Assembly: GCF_029210375.1 (NCBI RefSeq)
Contig: NZ_JARGER010000026.1
Span: 1 to 56,202, forward strand
Origin: Nocardioides sp. YIM 152315
GTDB lineage: Bacteria; Actinomycetota; Actinomycetes; Propionibacteriales; Nocardioidaceae
Direction: 5' to 3'
Length of the DNA stretch: 56,202 nt
Positions 8,433 to 17,118 of this stretch are shown in pieces. The notes under the pieces are model-generated. The model saw nothing but the letters and a program-made list of their open reading frames with translations, was not told the origin of the DNA and made no database searches. A program made the position numbers and the translations under genes. Positions within the stretch are counted from its first letter, which is position 1, and every line of letters begins with the position of its first letter.

Positions 8433-9047
8433 ATGCACCTCGTGAGCGCGTCCACCCCCACCCGGCCGGTCCCGGACGGTCCCGACGCCCGGGCCAGGCT
8501 GGCCCGGGCGGCGGTCGAGGCGTTCGCCGCGCGCGGCTTCCACGGCACCACGACCCGCGACATCTCGACCGCGGCCGGCATGAGCCCGGCGGCGCTCTAC
8601 GTGCACCACCGATCGAAGGAGGAGCTGCTCTTCGAGCTCTCCCGGGCCGGGCACGAGCGCGTGCTCGAGATGGTGCGCGCCTCGGTCGCCGGCACCGACG
8701 ACCCGGTGCAGCAGCTCGGTGGCGTGGTCGAGGAGTTCGTGCGCGACCACGCCGTCGTGCACACCGGAGCACGCGTCATCAACTACGAGCTCGCGGCCCT
8801 CAGCGACGAGCACCTCGCCGAGATCGTCGAGATCCGCCACCAGATCGACCTGGTGGTGCGCGACGTCATCGACCGGGGCGTCGCAAGTGGCGCCTTCGAG
8901 ACCCCGGACCCCCACATGACCGCGCTCGCGGTGCTCTCGCTCGGGGTCGACGTCGCCCGGTGGTTCCGGGACGAAGGCCGTTGGAGCCCCGACCAGGTGG
9001 CCGCTCACTATCGCGTGCTGGCGCTGCGCATGGTGGGCGTGACCTGA
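8433..9047 (+). CDS. TetR/AcrR family transcriptional regulator
   Basis: Regulator of 204 residues. An N-terminal helix-turn-helix is clear (AAVEAFAARGFHGTT..DISTAAGMSPAALYVHHRSKEELL, residues about 29-68), followed by a helical ligand-binding domain ending in a segment with RWF. The ATG at 8433 is 2 nt from the operator; GTG at 8442 is an alternative start and would leave the operator fully upstream. It is transcribed away from the acyl-CoA dehydrogenase operon and most likely represses it in response to an acyl-CoA ligand (inference from position and family). Confidence 0.9.
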   Translation: MHLVSASTPTRPVPDGPDARARLARAAVEAFAARGFHGTTTRDISTAAGMSPAALYVHHRSKEELLFELSRAGHERVLEMVRASVAGTDDPVQQLGGVVEEFVRDHAVVHTGARVINYELAALSDEHLAEIVEIRHQIDLVVRDVIDRGVASGAFETPDPHMTALAVLSLGVDVARWFRDEGRWSPDQVAAHYRVLALRMVGVT

Positions 9048-9092
9048 GCCACGGACCGATCCGGCGAATCGCCCGCGGTCATGGCCCCCCGG

Positions 9093-9098
9093 TAGCGT
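9093..9098 (+). promoter_or_regulatory. predicted -10 element TAGCGT, leaderless
   Basis: TAGCGT lies 9 nt before the ATG at 9108, with no Shine-Dalgarno sequence. This is the arrangement expected for a leaderless actinobacterial mRNA starting at or next to the start codon. Confidence 0.5.
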
Positions 9099-9107
9099 GG
9101 CGCAGCC

Positions 9108-11153
9108 ATGTCCTGGAGATACCGCCCCGAGATCGACGGCCTGCGCACGGTCGCGGTGTACCTGGTCCTCCTCTACCACTCGGGCGCGGACTGGGCGGCC
9201 GGCGGCTTCATCGGCGTCGACCTGTTCTTCGTCCTCTCCGGATTCCTCGTGCTGAACGTCATGCTCGCCGAGGTCGACGCGGCCGGCCACCTCAGCCTCA
9301 GCGGCTTCTACGCCCGCCGGGTCCGGCGGCTGCTGCCGGCCGCCGTCGTGGTCGTCCTGCTGACCAGCCTGCTCTTCGTGCTGACCGCGTCGCTGCCGGA
9401 GCGCCTTCCCCTCGTGCAGGACGCCCAGTCGGCGCTCCTCTACGTCTCCAACTGGCACTTCATCGCCGCGGCCAACGACTACTTCGCCACCGACACCGAC
9501 CGGAGCCCGTTCCTGCACTTCTGGTCGCTGTCGATCGAGGAGCAGTTCTACGTCGTCTTCCCGCTGCTGGTCGCGCTCCTGGTGAAGCTGCGCAGGCACC
9601 GCGGCCGCTTCTTCTTCGGCCTGCTGGTGGTGCTGGGCGCCGCCTCGCTGGTCGCGCAGGTCGTCTACGCGCAGATCGACGTCAACCGGGCCTACTACGG
9701 CACCGACACCCGGCTCTACCAGCTCTTCGCGGGCGCCGCGCTCGCGGTCGCCTTCCGGGAGCTCGGCCGCGACCGCGGCGCCGACGGACCCGGCTGGTGG
9801 ACCCCGGCGCGGGGGGCTGCCGTCGCGGGGATCGGCGTCGCCGCGCTCATGGTGCTGGCCAGCGGCCTGGTCGACCTCTCGATCTCGACACGGGGCATCC
9901 TGGCGATGGTGGCATCGGTCGCCGCGATCGCCGGCGTGTACGCCGTCGGCTCGCCGGTGGGGTGGCTGCTCGGCCGGCCGACGATGGCCTACCTCGGCCG
10001 GATCTCCTACAGCATCTACCTCTGGCACTGGCCCGTGATCCTGGTGCTCGACCAGGTCTTCGACACCGATCCGTGGGTGATCGCGCTGCTCTCCGCCGCG
10101 GTAGGCACCGGCCTGGCGGCACTGTCGTCCGCCGTGCTCGAGAGGCCGATCCGGCAGTCGACCCGCCTCGCGCCGTACCGCTGGCCGACGGTGCTCGGTG
10201 GCCTGACGGTGTCGGCGGTGGTCGCCTTCGCCGTCGTGCCGCCCGTGCTCGAGTCCGATCGGGCGCCCGCGGTGGCCGGGTCCGCCGGCGGCAGTGCGGT
10301 GCCGGACTCGGCCTCGGCGAAGCTCGACGACCCGGTGCCGGACATCGACTTCCAGGCCGTCTCCGAGGACCGCGGGCCGGACGACCAGTGGTGCACGCCC
10401 GACGCCATCGAGGACTGCCTGCTGACGCGCGGGGACGGCATGCACGTCGTGCTCGTCGGCGACAGCCAGGCGCGGATGCTCGCGCCGGCGTTCGAGCGGC
10501 TGGCGCAGGAGCAGGGCTTCCAGCTGTACGTCGACATCGTGTCATCGTGCCCCTGGCAGGACGGGCTCTACAACGACTGGGCGTCGGGCCTCAACCAGGA
10601 CCAGTGTCACGAGGCTCGCGACGACTTCTACCGCGAGACACTCCCGCAACTGGAGCCCGACCTGGTGATCGCGACCTCGCTGGCCCGCAGCGCCGACCGG
10701 TGGCAGGAGCACATCGTCGACCGCGACGGGAGCACCGGCGACCTCGCCCAGCTGCAGCTCGAGGCGACCGAGCGCACCGCCGACCTGGTGGGTGACACCG
10801 GTGCGCCGCTCGTGATCATCCGCAGCGTGATGGGCACCGGCGGCTTCGACAGCGAGGGTCCCGACCCGCTCGACTGCCTCGCTCGGGCGCGGACGCTCGG
10901 CGACTGCGTGGTCGTGCCGCCGATCGAGCGGCCGACCGTCGACAGCTTCTACGACACGGTGGCCACCAGGCGCGACGACGTCGCGACCGTCGACGTGAAC
11001 CCGATCGTCTGCCCGGACGCTCCCGTCTGCCTGCCCGTGCTCGACGACGTCGTCGTCTGGCGCAACGTGGACCACCTCACCGGCGAGATCACCATCGCGC
11101 GGAGCAAGCAGATCTGGTCGGCCATCGAGGACACCGGGCTCGTGCCGGACTAG
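9108..11153 (+). CDS. membrane acyltransferase 3 family protein with C-terminal SGNH domain
   Basis: OafA/YrhL-type O-acyltransferase of 681 residues. The first half is a multi-helix membrane domain with the family signatures RPEIDGLRTVAV, FFVLSGFL, FYARRVRRLLPA and the SIEEQFYVVFPLL block. After a last helix near residue 375 comes an extracytoplasmic linker, and then an SGNH hydrolase-like domain beginning at VGDSQARM (Ser about residue 453), with DHLT near the C terminus. Such proteins move acyl (often acetyl) groups from the cytoplasm onto cell-envelope glycans. The stop codon TAG is part of the CTAG end of the palindromic element that follows. Confidence 0.92.
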   Translation: MSWRYRPEIDGLRTVAVYLVLLYHSGADWAAGGFIGVDLFFVLSGFLVLNVMLAEVDAAGHLSLSGFYARRVRRLLPAAVVVVLLTSLLFVLTASLPERLPLVQDAQSALLYVSNWHFIAAANDYFATDTDRSPFLHFWSLSIEEQFYVVFPLLVALLVKLRRHRGRFFFGLLVVLGAASLVAQVVYAQIDVNRAYYGTDTRLYQLFAGAALAVAFRELGRDRGADGPGWWTPARGAAVAGIGVAALMVLASGLVDLSISTRGILAMVASVAAIAGVYAVGSPVGWLLGRPTMAYLGRISYSIYLWHWPVILVLDQVFDTDPWVIALLSAAVGTGLAALSSAVLERPIRQSTRLAPYRWPTVLGGLTVSAVVAFAVVPPVLESDRAPAVAGSAGGSAVPDSASAKLDDPVPDIDFQAVSEDRGPDDQWCTPDAIEDCLLTRGDGMHVVLVGDSQARMLAPAFERLAQEQGFQLYVDIVSSCPWQDGLYNDWASGLNQDQCHEARDDFYRETLPQLEPDLVIATSLARSADRWQEHIVDRDGSTGDLAQLQLEATERTADLVGDTGAPLVIIRSVMGTGGFDSEGPDPLDCLARARTLGDCVVVPPIERPTVDSFYDTVATRRDDVATVDVNPIVCPDAPVCLPVLDDVVVWRNVDHLTGEITIARSKQIWSAIEDTGLVPD

Positions 11154-11318
11154 TGCCGCGCGTCGGAAGTTCTTGTGCGCTTCGCGCACACATGGCACGC
11201 GCTCTGCTGCGTTGCCGAAGCTCGCGAGACGGGCGGGTATGGCGTCGCTCCGGCGCCTTGCAGCGCACGCACCCTGAGCACGCCAACCGTTCAACAACAT
11301 CCGACGCACGACACTAGT
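11149..11318. repeat. long palindromic element, copy E1 (170 bp)
   Basis: Terminal inverted repeats of about 19 bp (ACTAGTGCCGCGCGTCGGA and its near-complement) enclose further complementary arm sequence and the conserved core at 11207-11261 (CTGCGTTGCCG...CGGCGCCTTGC). The left end contains the TAG stop of the acyltransferase. The remaining intergenic sequence to 11375 holds only the PIG-L promoter. Confidence 0.85.
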
Positions 11319-11363
11319 CGGCCGATCGCCCACGTGGGGCTGTCGCGGCCGCTCGGGCGGGGC

Positions 11364-11369
11364 TAGCCT
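11364..11369 (+). promoter_or_regulatory. predicted -10 element TAGCCT, leaderless
   Basis: TAGCCT is followed by six bases and then the ATG at 11376. There is no ribosome-binding site, so a leaderless transcript is predicted. Confidence 0.5.
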
Positions 11370-11375
11370 CACCGG

Positions 11376-12182
11376 ATGAGCGCGGACGGCAGGTTGCCTC
11401 CCTTCCCGGACGACGCGTTCGAGCGCGTCCTGTGCGTGGTGGCGCACCCCGACGACGTCGAGTACGGGACCTCGTCGGCCGTGGCGGCGTGGACGAGTCG
11501 CGGCGTGGACGTCGCCTACCTGCTGCTGACTCGCGGCGAGGCCGGCATGGACTCCAGTCGGCCCGAGCAGACGGCCCAGCTGCGCGTGCGCGAGCAGATC
11601 GCGGCGTCGGCCGCGGTCGGCGTGTCCGAAGTGGACTTCCTCGACTACCCGGACGGGGTGCTCGTCTACTCGCTGGAGATGCGTCGCGACATCTCCAGGA
11701 CGATCCGGCGCTACCGACCCGATGCGGTCGTCGTGGGCTCGTGGGAGGTCGAGTTCACCGCCGGCCTCAACCAGGCGGACCACCGGGTCGCCGGGCTGGC
11801 CACCCTGGACGCGGTGCGGGACGCCGGCAACCGGTGGGTGTTCCCCGAGCTCCTCGAGGAAGGCCTCGAGCCGTGGTCGCCGCAGTGGCTGCTCGTGGCG
11901 GGCGACGACGCGCCCACCCACGGCGTCGACGTCACGGGCGACGCGCTCGAGCGCGGCATCGAGTCGCTGGAGGCCCACCGCGAGTACCTCGCCGGGATCC
12001 CCGGGCACCCGCCGCCGCGCCCGATGATCAGCGGGGTCACCGCGGTCTTCGGACCGCGACTGGGTGTCGCCCACGCGGTGCTGTTCCGCGCGTTCGACTT
12101 CCACGCGCCGCCGCCCATCGCGCTCGAGGCGATGAAGCTCGCCGAGGCCATCGCCGCGGACGGCGGCGCAGGCGCGACCTGA
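11376..12182 (+). CDS. PIG-L / LmbE family N-deacetylase
   Basis: Protein of 268 residues with the zinc-binding signature AHPDD at 23-27 and the second metal motif as NQADHR (usually P-H-P-D-H) near residue 132. The family, which includes MshB and Mca, removes acetyl or amide groups from GlcNAc-type substrates or mycothiol conjugates. The substitution in the second motif keeps the His but changes the loop, so this is a divergent member. It lies alone between a palindromic element and a convergent hydrolase, so context gives no substrate. Confidence 0.9.
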   Translation: MSADGRLPPFPDDAFERVLCVVAHPDDVEYGTSSAVAAWTSRGVDVAYLLLTRGEAGMDSSRPEQTAQLRVREQIAASAAVGVSEVDFLDYPDGVLVYSLEMRRDISRTIRRYRPDAVVVGSWEVEFTAGLNQADHRVAGLATLDAVRDAGNRWVFPELLEEGLEPWSPQWLLVAGDDAPTHGVDVTGDALERGIESLEAHREYLAGIPGHPPPRPMISGVTAVFGPRLGVAHAVLFRAFDFHAPPPIALEAMKLAEAIAADGGAGAT

Positions 12183-12243
12183 CGATCCGGCCGGCGCTCA
12201 CCGCGGCGGGGACGCCACCGACCGGTCCGCCGGGCCCGGCCGG

Positions 12244-12813
12244 TCAGACCGAGGCGAGGAACGCCTGCACTCGCTCCATCAGCAGCGCGGACGCCTCGGG
12301 GTCGTGGGCGTCGAGCGACGAATCGGCGAAGAGGTGCTGGTCGCCGGGGTAGACGAAGAGCTCGACGGCGTTCGTGGAGCCGGCGAGCTCGCGTGCGGCA
12401 GGCAGGTCCTCGTCGAAGAACTCGTCGTCCTCCTTGCCGTGGATCTGCCCCGGCACGCCCTCCGGCCACGCCTCTCCGAACTCCGCGACCGGGAGGCAGG
12501 AGCACATGAGCAGTGCGCCTCGGGCACCGGCGCGCGTCTGCGCGAGCCGCTGGGCGATCGTCACGCCGAAGGAGAACCCGCCGTAGACGAGCCCGGGCCC
12601 GAGCTCGTCGGCCGCAGCCGCGCCGCGCTCCCGGATCGCGTCGAACCCCGCCTCACGAGCGAAGCCGAAGCCCTCCTCGATGCTGGCGAAGGTGCGGCCG
12701 TCGAACAGGTCCGGCGTGTGCACGGTGTGCCCCGCCTCTCGCAGGTCGTCGGCGAAGGCCCGGACTCCGTCGGTGAGTCCCTGGATGTGGTGGTACAGCA
12801 GCACCTCAGCCAT
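12244..12813 (-). CDS. dienelactone hydrolase family protein (alpha/beta hydrolase)
   Basis: Small alpha/beta hydrolase of 189 residues. The nucleophile elbow reads GFSFG (residues 79-83, Ser81), so it uses Ser where classical dienelactone hydrolases use Cys. A likely acid is Asp129 or Asp130 in GKEDD and the base is His160 in GDQHLF. It is cytoplasmic, with no signal. An AGGGGAGA ribosome-binding site precedes the ATG. It is divergent from the ArsR-type regulator at 12881, which probably controls it. Confidence 0.88.
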   Translation of the reverse strand: MAEVLLYHHIQGLTDGVRAFADDLREAGHTVHTPDLFDGRTFASIEEGFGFAREAGFDAIRERGAAAADELGPGLVYGGFSFGVTIAQRLAQTRAGARGALLMCSCLPVAEFGEAWPEGVPGQIHGKEDDEFFDEDLPAARELAGSTNAVELFVYPGDQHLFADSSLDAHDPEASALLMERVQAFLASV

Positions 12814-12839
12814 GTCGGCGGTCTCCCCTGCTCATTGAT

Positions 12840-12880
12840 CGACTCTTTTGGAACATTCCGCGATGCTAGTCTCTTTCATC
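12840..12880. promoter_or_regulatory. divergent control region of the hydrolase and ArsR-type genes
   Basis: It contains a symmetric GGAA-CA-TTCC at 12850-12859, a repeated (A/G)CTCTTT motif, and TAGTCT (12867-12872) placed 8 nt before the ATG at 12881, which fits a leaderless start for the regulator. The GGAACATTCC palindrome is a candidate operator. Confidence 0.45.
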
Positions 12881-13444
12881 ATGGCGGACAACCCTCCGGA
12901 CTACCCGCTGGCCGATCGGCTGGCGCTGACGACGCCAGCACAGGTCAAGGCCATCGGTCACCCGCTCCGCACGACGATCCTGCAGCTCCTCCACGAGCGT
13001 GCGGCTACCGTCACCGAGCTGGCGGCGGCGTTGGAACGCCCCAAGAGCACGGTCGCTCACCACGTCGAGGTGCTCGCCCGGAACGGCCTGCTCCGGGTGG
13101 TGCGCACGCGAAAGGTGCGGGCGATCGAGGAGCGCTCCTACGGGCGCACCGCGCGCATGTTCCACGTAGCAGCCGAGCCCTCACCCGCGGGCGAGGAGAT
13201 GCCGCGCGACTTCAACGACTTCGAGGTGGCCGCGCGCGAGTCCGCGCCGGCGTTCGAGCAGGGAAGGCTCTGGGGCTTCATCCGGCACGCACGACTCTCG
13301 GAGGACCAGGCATCTCGGTTCTGGGACCGGATGGCCGAGCTGGTCGATGAGTTCGACCGGATGCCCAGGTCCGGCGAGACCGTGTACGGGTTCGCGGTCG
13401 GCGTCTATCCCACCGACCACCCGACCCTGCCGACAGCGGAGTAG
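12881..13444 (+). CDS. ArsR-type winged-helix transcriptional regulator
   Basis: Regulator of 187 residues. Its N-terminal winged helix is well conserved: AIGHPLRTTILQLLHER (about 25-41), then TVTELAAALERPKSTVAHHVEVLARNGLLRVV (43-74), the HTH_20/ArsR pattern. The C-terminal 100 residues are a predicted sensor region with no Cys metal site, so it is unlikely to be metal responsive. The start is ATG 12881 (MADNPP). An ATG at 12848 is possible but would extend through the promoter-like sequence. Probably an autorepressor that also controls the divergent hydrolase. Confidence 0.85.
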   Translation: MADNPPDYPLADRLALTTPAQVKAIGHPLRTTILQLLHERAATVTELAAALERPKSTVAHHVEVLARNGLLRVVRTRKVRAIEERSYGRTARMFHVAAEPSPAGEEMPRDFNDFEVAARESAPAFEQGRLWGFIRHARLSEDQASRFWDRMAELVDEFDRMPRSGETVYGFAVGVYPTDHPTLPTAE

Positions 13445-13449
13445 CGGCG

Positions 13450-14700
13450 TCACGTTCTGCGGTGGAACTGGACCTTCCCGGTGGGCAGGTAGGTGGTGTC
13501 GTAGCTGGGGTCGTGGGCGCGGTTGTGGTGCCAGTGACACAGGGACACCCCGTTGTCGAGGTCGGTCTGGCCTCCGTCGACCCAGCGGGTGCGGTGGTGG
13601 GCGTGGAGTCCGGTGGTGTGGTCGCAGCCCTCGGCGGTGCAGCCGTGGTCGCGGAGGAGCATCGCGACCCGCTGGTGCTCGGTGAAGTACCGCCGCTTCC
13701 TGCCCAGGTCGAGGGGGGTGGAGTGGCCGTCGAGGACGGCGGGGATGATCCCGGCCTCGCACGCGAGCCGCCGGGCCAGTCCGGGTGAGATCTTCTCCCC
13801 GGTGTCGAGGACGCAGGCCTTCTCCAGGCGGTCGAGGAGGACGTCGAGGTCGATCAGCACGGTGACGGTGGCGTTCACGCCACCGGTGTGGGGGAGCTTG
13901 TCGGTGGGGTAGCGCTCGATGAGCTCGCACAACGCCTCCCCGAGCGCCTCGGGGGTCGGCCGGCGCTCGGCGGTCGCACCAGCACCGTGGGTCGCGGCCT
14001 GGTGCTTGGGTGCGGTGATCGCCGTCAGCGCCTTCCTCAGCGCGGCGGCGTGGTAGGTGGGGATGGTGAAGGTCCCGTGCGCCTGGCCCTGTCCGTCGTC
14101 GTAGAGGGTGAACCGGCACGCCTTCGCCGCGGCGGTCTCCTCTGCTTCGAGTTGCGCGGCCTCGTGGGCGTCGGCCTCCTCGGGCGCGATCACCTCGTAG
14201 AGGTGCCGGCCCAGGACGTTGAGCGCCTTCGCGTCGTGATCCTTCGCCTGCTCCAGCAGATGCTGCTCGGCCCTGCCCAGGGTCTCGGCGCCGAGGTCGG
14301 CCGGGAGCCGGTCGACCCACCGCAGGATCACCCGCGCCTGCTCCACCAACAGCCGTCCGGCTGCGAGGGCATCGCGGGTCAACGAGTGGGCCTCGAGGGC
14401 GTGGCCGAACCGGACCGCCCGGTGCGCCTCCGCCCGCGTCGCCTTGGTTTCATGGGCGAGCCAGTTCGCCGCACTGGAGGCGCCGACCTCGTGCCCGATG
14501 TGGAGGTCGTCGGCGTGCGCGGCGACCCGGGCCTGCAGCTCACTGACCTGTGCTGCCAATCGGGTGAGCTCGACCAGCGTGGTCCCGGTCTCGGCGGGGT
14601 CCATCGACCACACCGACGCATCGGCCACGGTGTCGGCGAGGTCGCGCATCTGCGCGGTCGTCGTCGACACCCGGTGTCGTGGTGTGGTCGCTGCTGTCAT
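13450..14700 (-). CDS. DUF222 / HNH endonuclease domain protein
   Basis: Protein of 416 residues in the actinobacterial DUF222-HNH family (related to the 13E12 repeat proteins of Mycobacterium). The N-terminal two thirds are an alpha-helical DUF222 region. The C terminus has an HNH nuclease motif: C-T-x-x-G-C-D, then HAHHRTRWVDGGQTDLDNGV and CHWHHN. The cellular function of the family is unknown; several copies per genome are usual. The stop is 5 bp from the stop of the convergent ArsR-type gene. A start four codons upstream (14712) is also possible, and neither has a clear ribosome-binding site. Confidence 0.88.
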   Translation of the reverse strand: MTAATTPRHRVSTTTAQMRDLADTVADASVWSMDPAETGTTLVELTRLAAQVSELQARVAAHADDLHIGHEVGASSAANWLAHETKATRAEAHRAVRFGHALEAHSLTRDALAAGRLLVEQARVILRWVDRLPADLGAETLGRAEQHLLEQAKDHDAKALNVLGRHLYEVIAPEEADAHEAAQLEAEETAAAKACRFTLYDDGQGQAHGTFTIPTYHAAALRKALTAITAPKHQAATHGAGATAERRPTPEALGEALCELIERYPTDKLPHTGGVNATVTVLIDLDVLLDRLEKACVLDTGEKISPGLARRLACEAGIIPAVLDGHSTPLDLGRKRRYFTEHQRVAMLLRDHGCTAEGCDHTTGLHAHHRTRWVDGGQTDLDNGVSLCHWHHNRAHDPSYDTTYLPTGKVQFHRRT

Positions 14701-14825
14701 GGGTCTACTCAAGCACCGGCCACCGACACTGCGACGCTCAGAACCCGCTAATCCACAGGGGTCTGGGTCACGAACAGGTCACGATCCAGCGCCCTCCTCC
14801 ACACCCGGACTGGTGTCGGTGGACG

Positions 14826-14958
14826 GGTGGTTGAGGAGGGACGAAGTCCCGTCTCGACACCACCGAGACCTGCACCCCTGGGATGGTTTCGAGACAGGCG
14901 CCAGGGCGCCTTCCTCAACCACCGGGCGCGGCGCTCAGGGGCGCCTTCCTCAACCACC
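14826..14958. repeat. REP-like hairpin repeats, central cluster
   Basis: Three units in the roughly 350-bp gap 14701-15051, which holds no gene. The first (14826-14864) is a hairpin with a GGGACGAAGTCCC tip. The second (14881-14923) has the GGCGCCAGGGCGCC centre. The third (14937-14958) is a truncated right half. Units 1 and 2 share the outer arms GGTGGTT/AACCACC but have different tips, so the family has at least two hairpin types. Confidence 0.85.
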
Positions 14959-15051
14959 GTGTGTCCCGACCGCAGGTCGGCGTCGTCCCTGCGGGCAGCA
15001 TTTCGTCGAGGTGGCTTCGGAGCTCGACCAGTGACAGGGCAGGATCGGGGC

Positions 15052-16095
15052 ATGAGCTATGAGGCAGCCGCAGGCCGCTATGACACCGACGCGACGGGGA
15101 CGCAGTACCGCTACACGGGGCGCAGCGGGCTGAAGCTGCCGGCGATCTCGCTGGGTCTGTGGCAGAACTTCGGGACCGACCGGCCCGAGGAGACGCAGCG
15201 GGCGATCCTGCGGCGGGCGTTCGACCGCGGGGTGACGCACTTCGACCTGGCGAACAACTACGGCCCGCCGTACGGCCGCGCGGAGGAGAACTTCGGCCGC
15301 TACCTCGCCGACGATCTCCGGCCCTACCGCGACGAGCTCGTCATCTCGACCAAGGCGGGCTACGACATGTGGCCGGGCCCGTACGGTGAGGGCGGCGGGT
15401 CGCGGAAGTACCTGCTCGCGTCGCTCGACCAGTCGCTGACCCGGATGGGGCTCGACTACGTCGACATCTTCTACAGCCACCGCTTCGACCCGGAGACACC
15501 GCTCGAGGAGACGATGGGGGCGCTGGACCACGCCGTGCGCCAGGGCAAGGCGCTGTACGTCGGCATCTCGTCGTACTCCGCCGCGCAGACCCGCGAGGCG
15601 GCCTCGATCGCCCGCGAGCTCGGCACGCCGTTGCTGATCCACCAGCCGTCCTACTCCATGCTGAACCGCTGGATCGAGGAGGACCTGCTCGACGAGCTCG
15701 AGGCGCAGGGAATGGGCTGCATCGTCTTCACCGCGCTCGCCCAGGGCCTGCTCACCGATCGCTACCTCGACGGCGTCCCGGCCGACTCGCGCGCCGCGCG
15801 GGAGGGGTCGACGATCGGCGAGAGCCACCTCGACGAGGCGACACTGCGCCACGTGCGCCGGCTCGACGAGATCGCGCGAGGTCGTGGCCAGAAGCTCGCC
15901 CAGCTCGCGCTGCAGTGGACCCTGCGCGACTCCCGGGTCACCTCGGCCGTGATCGGCGCCAGCTCCGTCGAGCAGCTGGACACCAACCTCGACGCCCTGG
16001 CGTTCCCGCCGCTCAGTGACGAGGAGCTGCGGCTCATCGACGAGGACGCCGTCGAGGCGGGCATCAACCTGTGGGCGACCCACTCGTCGGAGTGA
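15052..16095 (+). CDS. aldo/keto reductase, YghZ (Gpr) type
   Basis: NADPH-dependent aldo/keto reductase of 347 residues. It has the catalytic tetrad Asp65 (FDLANNYG), Tyr70, Lys101 (STKAGY) and His143 (YSHRFD). Length and the RYLADDL/YDMWPGPYG blocks match E. coli YghZ, an L-glyceraldehyde-3-phosphate and methylglyoxal reductase, so aldehyde detoxification is the best guess. The start is ATG 15052; the upstream GGCAGGATCGGGGC could serve as a weak ribosome-binding or -10 region. Its last 32 bp overlap the end of the convergent PAP2 gene. Confidence 0.9.
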   Translation: MSYEAAAGRYDTDATGTQYRYTGRSGLKLPAISLGLWQNFGTDRPEETQRAILRRAFDRGVTHFDLANNYGPPYGRAEENFGRYLADDLRPYRDELVISTKAGYDMWPGPYGEGGGSRKYLLASLDQSLTRMGLDYVDIFYSHRFDPETPLEETMGALDHAVRQGKALYVGISSYSAAQTREAASIARELGTPLLIHQPSYSMLNRWIEEDLLDELEAQGMGCIVFTALAQGLLTDRYLDGVPADSRAAREGSTIGESHLDEATLRHVRRLDEIARGRGQKLAQLALQWTLRDSRVTSAVIGASSVEQLDTNLDALAFPPLSDEELRLIDEDAVEAGINLWATHSSE

Positions 16096-17053
16096 GCTTG
16101 CCCCGGCCGCGGGAGTTCTCCCACAGCTGACACCCGACCAGCACCAGTCCGGCGAGCAGCGCGCCCGCGATCACGTCGATCACGTAGTGCTCGGCGTAGT
16201 AGACGAGCGCCGTGGACATCGCGAGCGGGTAGAGCGCGAGCAGCCAGCGCCAGGGAGACCGGAGCCGCTGGATGCCGTACGCCGCGATGAGGAACGTGAT
16301 GCCGGCGTGCAGCGACGGCATCGCGGCGACCGGGTTGCCGACACCGTGCAGGATTAGGTCGACGCGGTCCAGGCCGATGTCCGACCAGCCCCTCCCGGTG
16401 ATCCGGGTGACGTCGGCGTCGAGCCAGCCCTCCTCCGAGGCCATCCACGGCGGCGCCATGGGGTAGAGGATGTAGACCGCGAGGGCGCCGAAGTTGATCG
16501 CCAGGTAGCGGCGCATCCAGGCGATCCACGCCGGCCGATTGCGGACCCACAGCACGGCAGCGATCGTCAGGCCCGTGAGGAAGTGCGTGGCGTAGACGGT
16601 CGTGAAGAAGAGGTCGTACCAGCGCGGCTCGCTCGTCTTGAGGCAGGGGTCGCCGCACCACGCGTCCTGCAGCCGCTCGGTCGGCGTGGTGCCGCCGCCG
16701 ATCCATTCGTCGAAGTGGATCGGCGGGTAGACGTGGACGGGCAGCCCGAGCTCGTCGGTGAGACCACGGCTGTAGAAGTAGATGACCAGCCCGACGACCG
16801 GCAGCCACCAGTCCTTGAGGAAGTTCAGGTGGTAGCGCGGCCGCGCCTCGATGTTCCAGGCGATCGTGCCGACCCACAGCCACAGGAAGACCTGGACGGT
16901 GTCGTTGGGGATCCCGAGGGTCAGCGACCACGTCGCGAGGGCCGCGGCGTACGCCGCCATCGCGATCGCCCGGACGCTCCGGCGGGTGCCGGGGTAGGGG
17001 ATCGGACGGAAGCGGAGGCTGACGTGATCGATCTCGTCTGCTCCCCGCGCCAT
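16064..17053 (-). CDS. PAP2 superfamily membrane phosphatase / inositolphosphotransferase-like
   Basis: Integral membrane protein of 329 residues with about six hydrophobic helices. Its PAP2 motifs are PSLHAG at 246-251 and AEHYVID at 287-293, containing the two catalytic His. The C1 motif with Lys/Arg is not obvious, as in the Aur1/Ipt1-like (PAP2_3) subgroup that transfers phosphoinositol head groups in actinobacterial lipids. The start is ATG 17053, six bases after TAGACT, so probably leaderless. Either lipid phosphatase or inositolphosphotransferase is possible. Confidence 0.85.
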   Translation of the reverse strand: MARGADEIDHVSLRFRPIPYPGTRRSVRAIAMAAYAAALATWSLTLGIPNDTVQVFLWLWVGTIAWNIEARPRYHLNFLKDWWLPVVGLVIYFYSRGLTDELGLPVHVYPPIHFDEWIGGGTTPTERLQDAWCGDPCLKTSEPRWYDLFFTTVYATHFLTGLTIAAVLWVRNRPAWIAWMRRYLAINFGALAVYILYPMAPPWMASEEGWLDADVTRITGRGWSDIGLDRVDLILHGVGNPVAAMPSLHAGITFLIAAYGIQRLRSPWRWLLALYPLAMSTALVYYAEHYVIDVIAGALLAGLVLVGCQLWENSRGRGKLTPTSGSPTG

Positions 17054-17059
17054 GCCGGA

Positions 17060-17065
17060 AGTCTA
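17060..17065 (-). promoter_or_regulatory. predicted -10 element TAGACT, leaderless
   Basis: On the minus strand TAGACT is followed by six bases and then the ATG at 17053, with no ribosome-binding site. Confidence 0.5.
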
Positions 17066-17118
17066 GGGGGCCGAAAACACCGTGCCACCGGGGCGCGGAT
17101 GACGGACAATCCTCCGAC

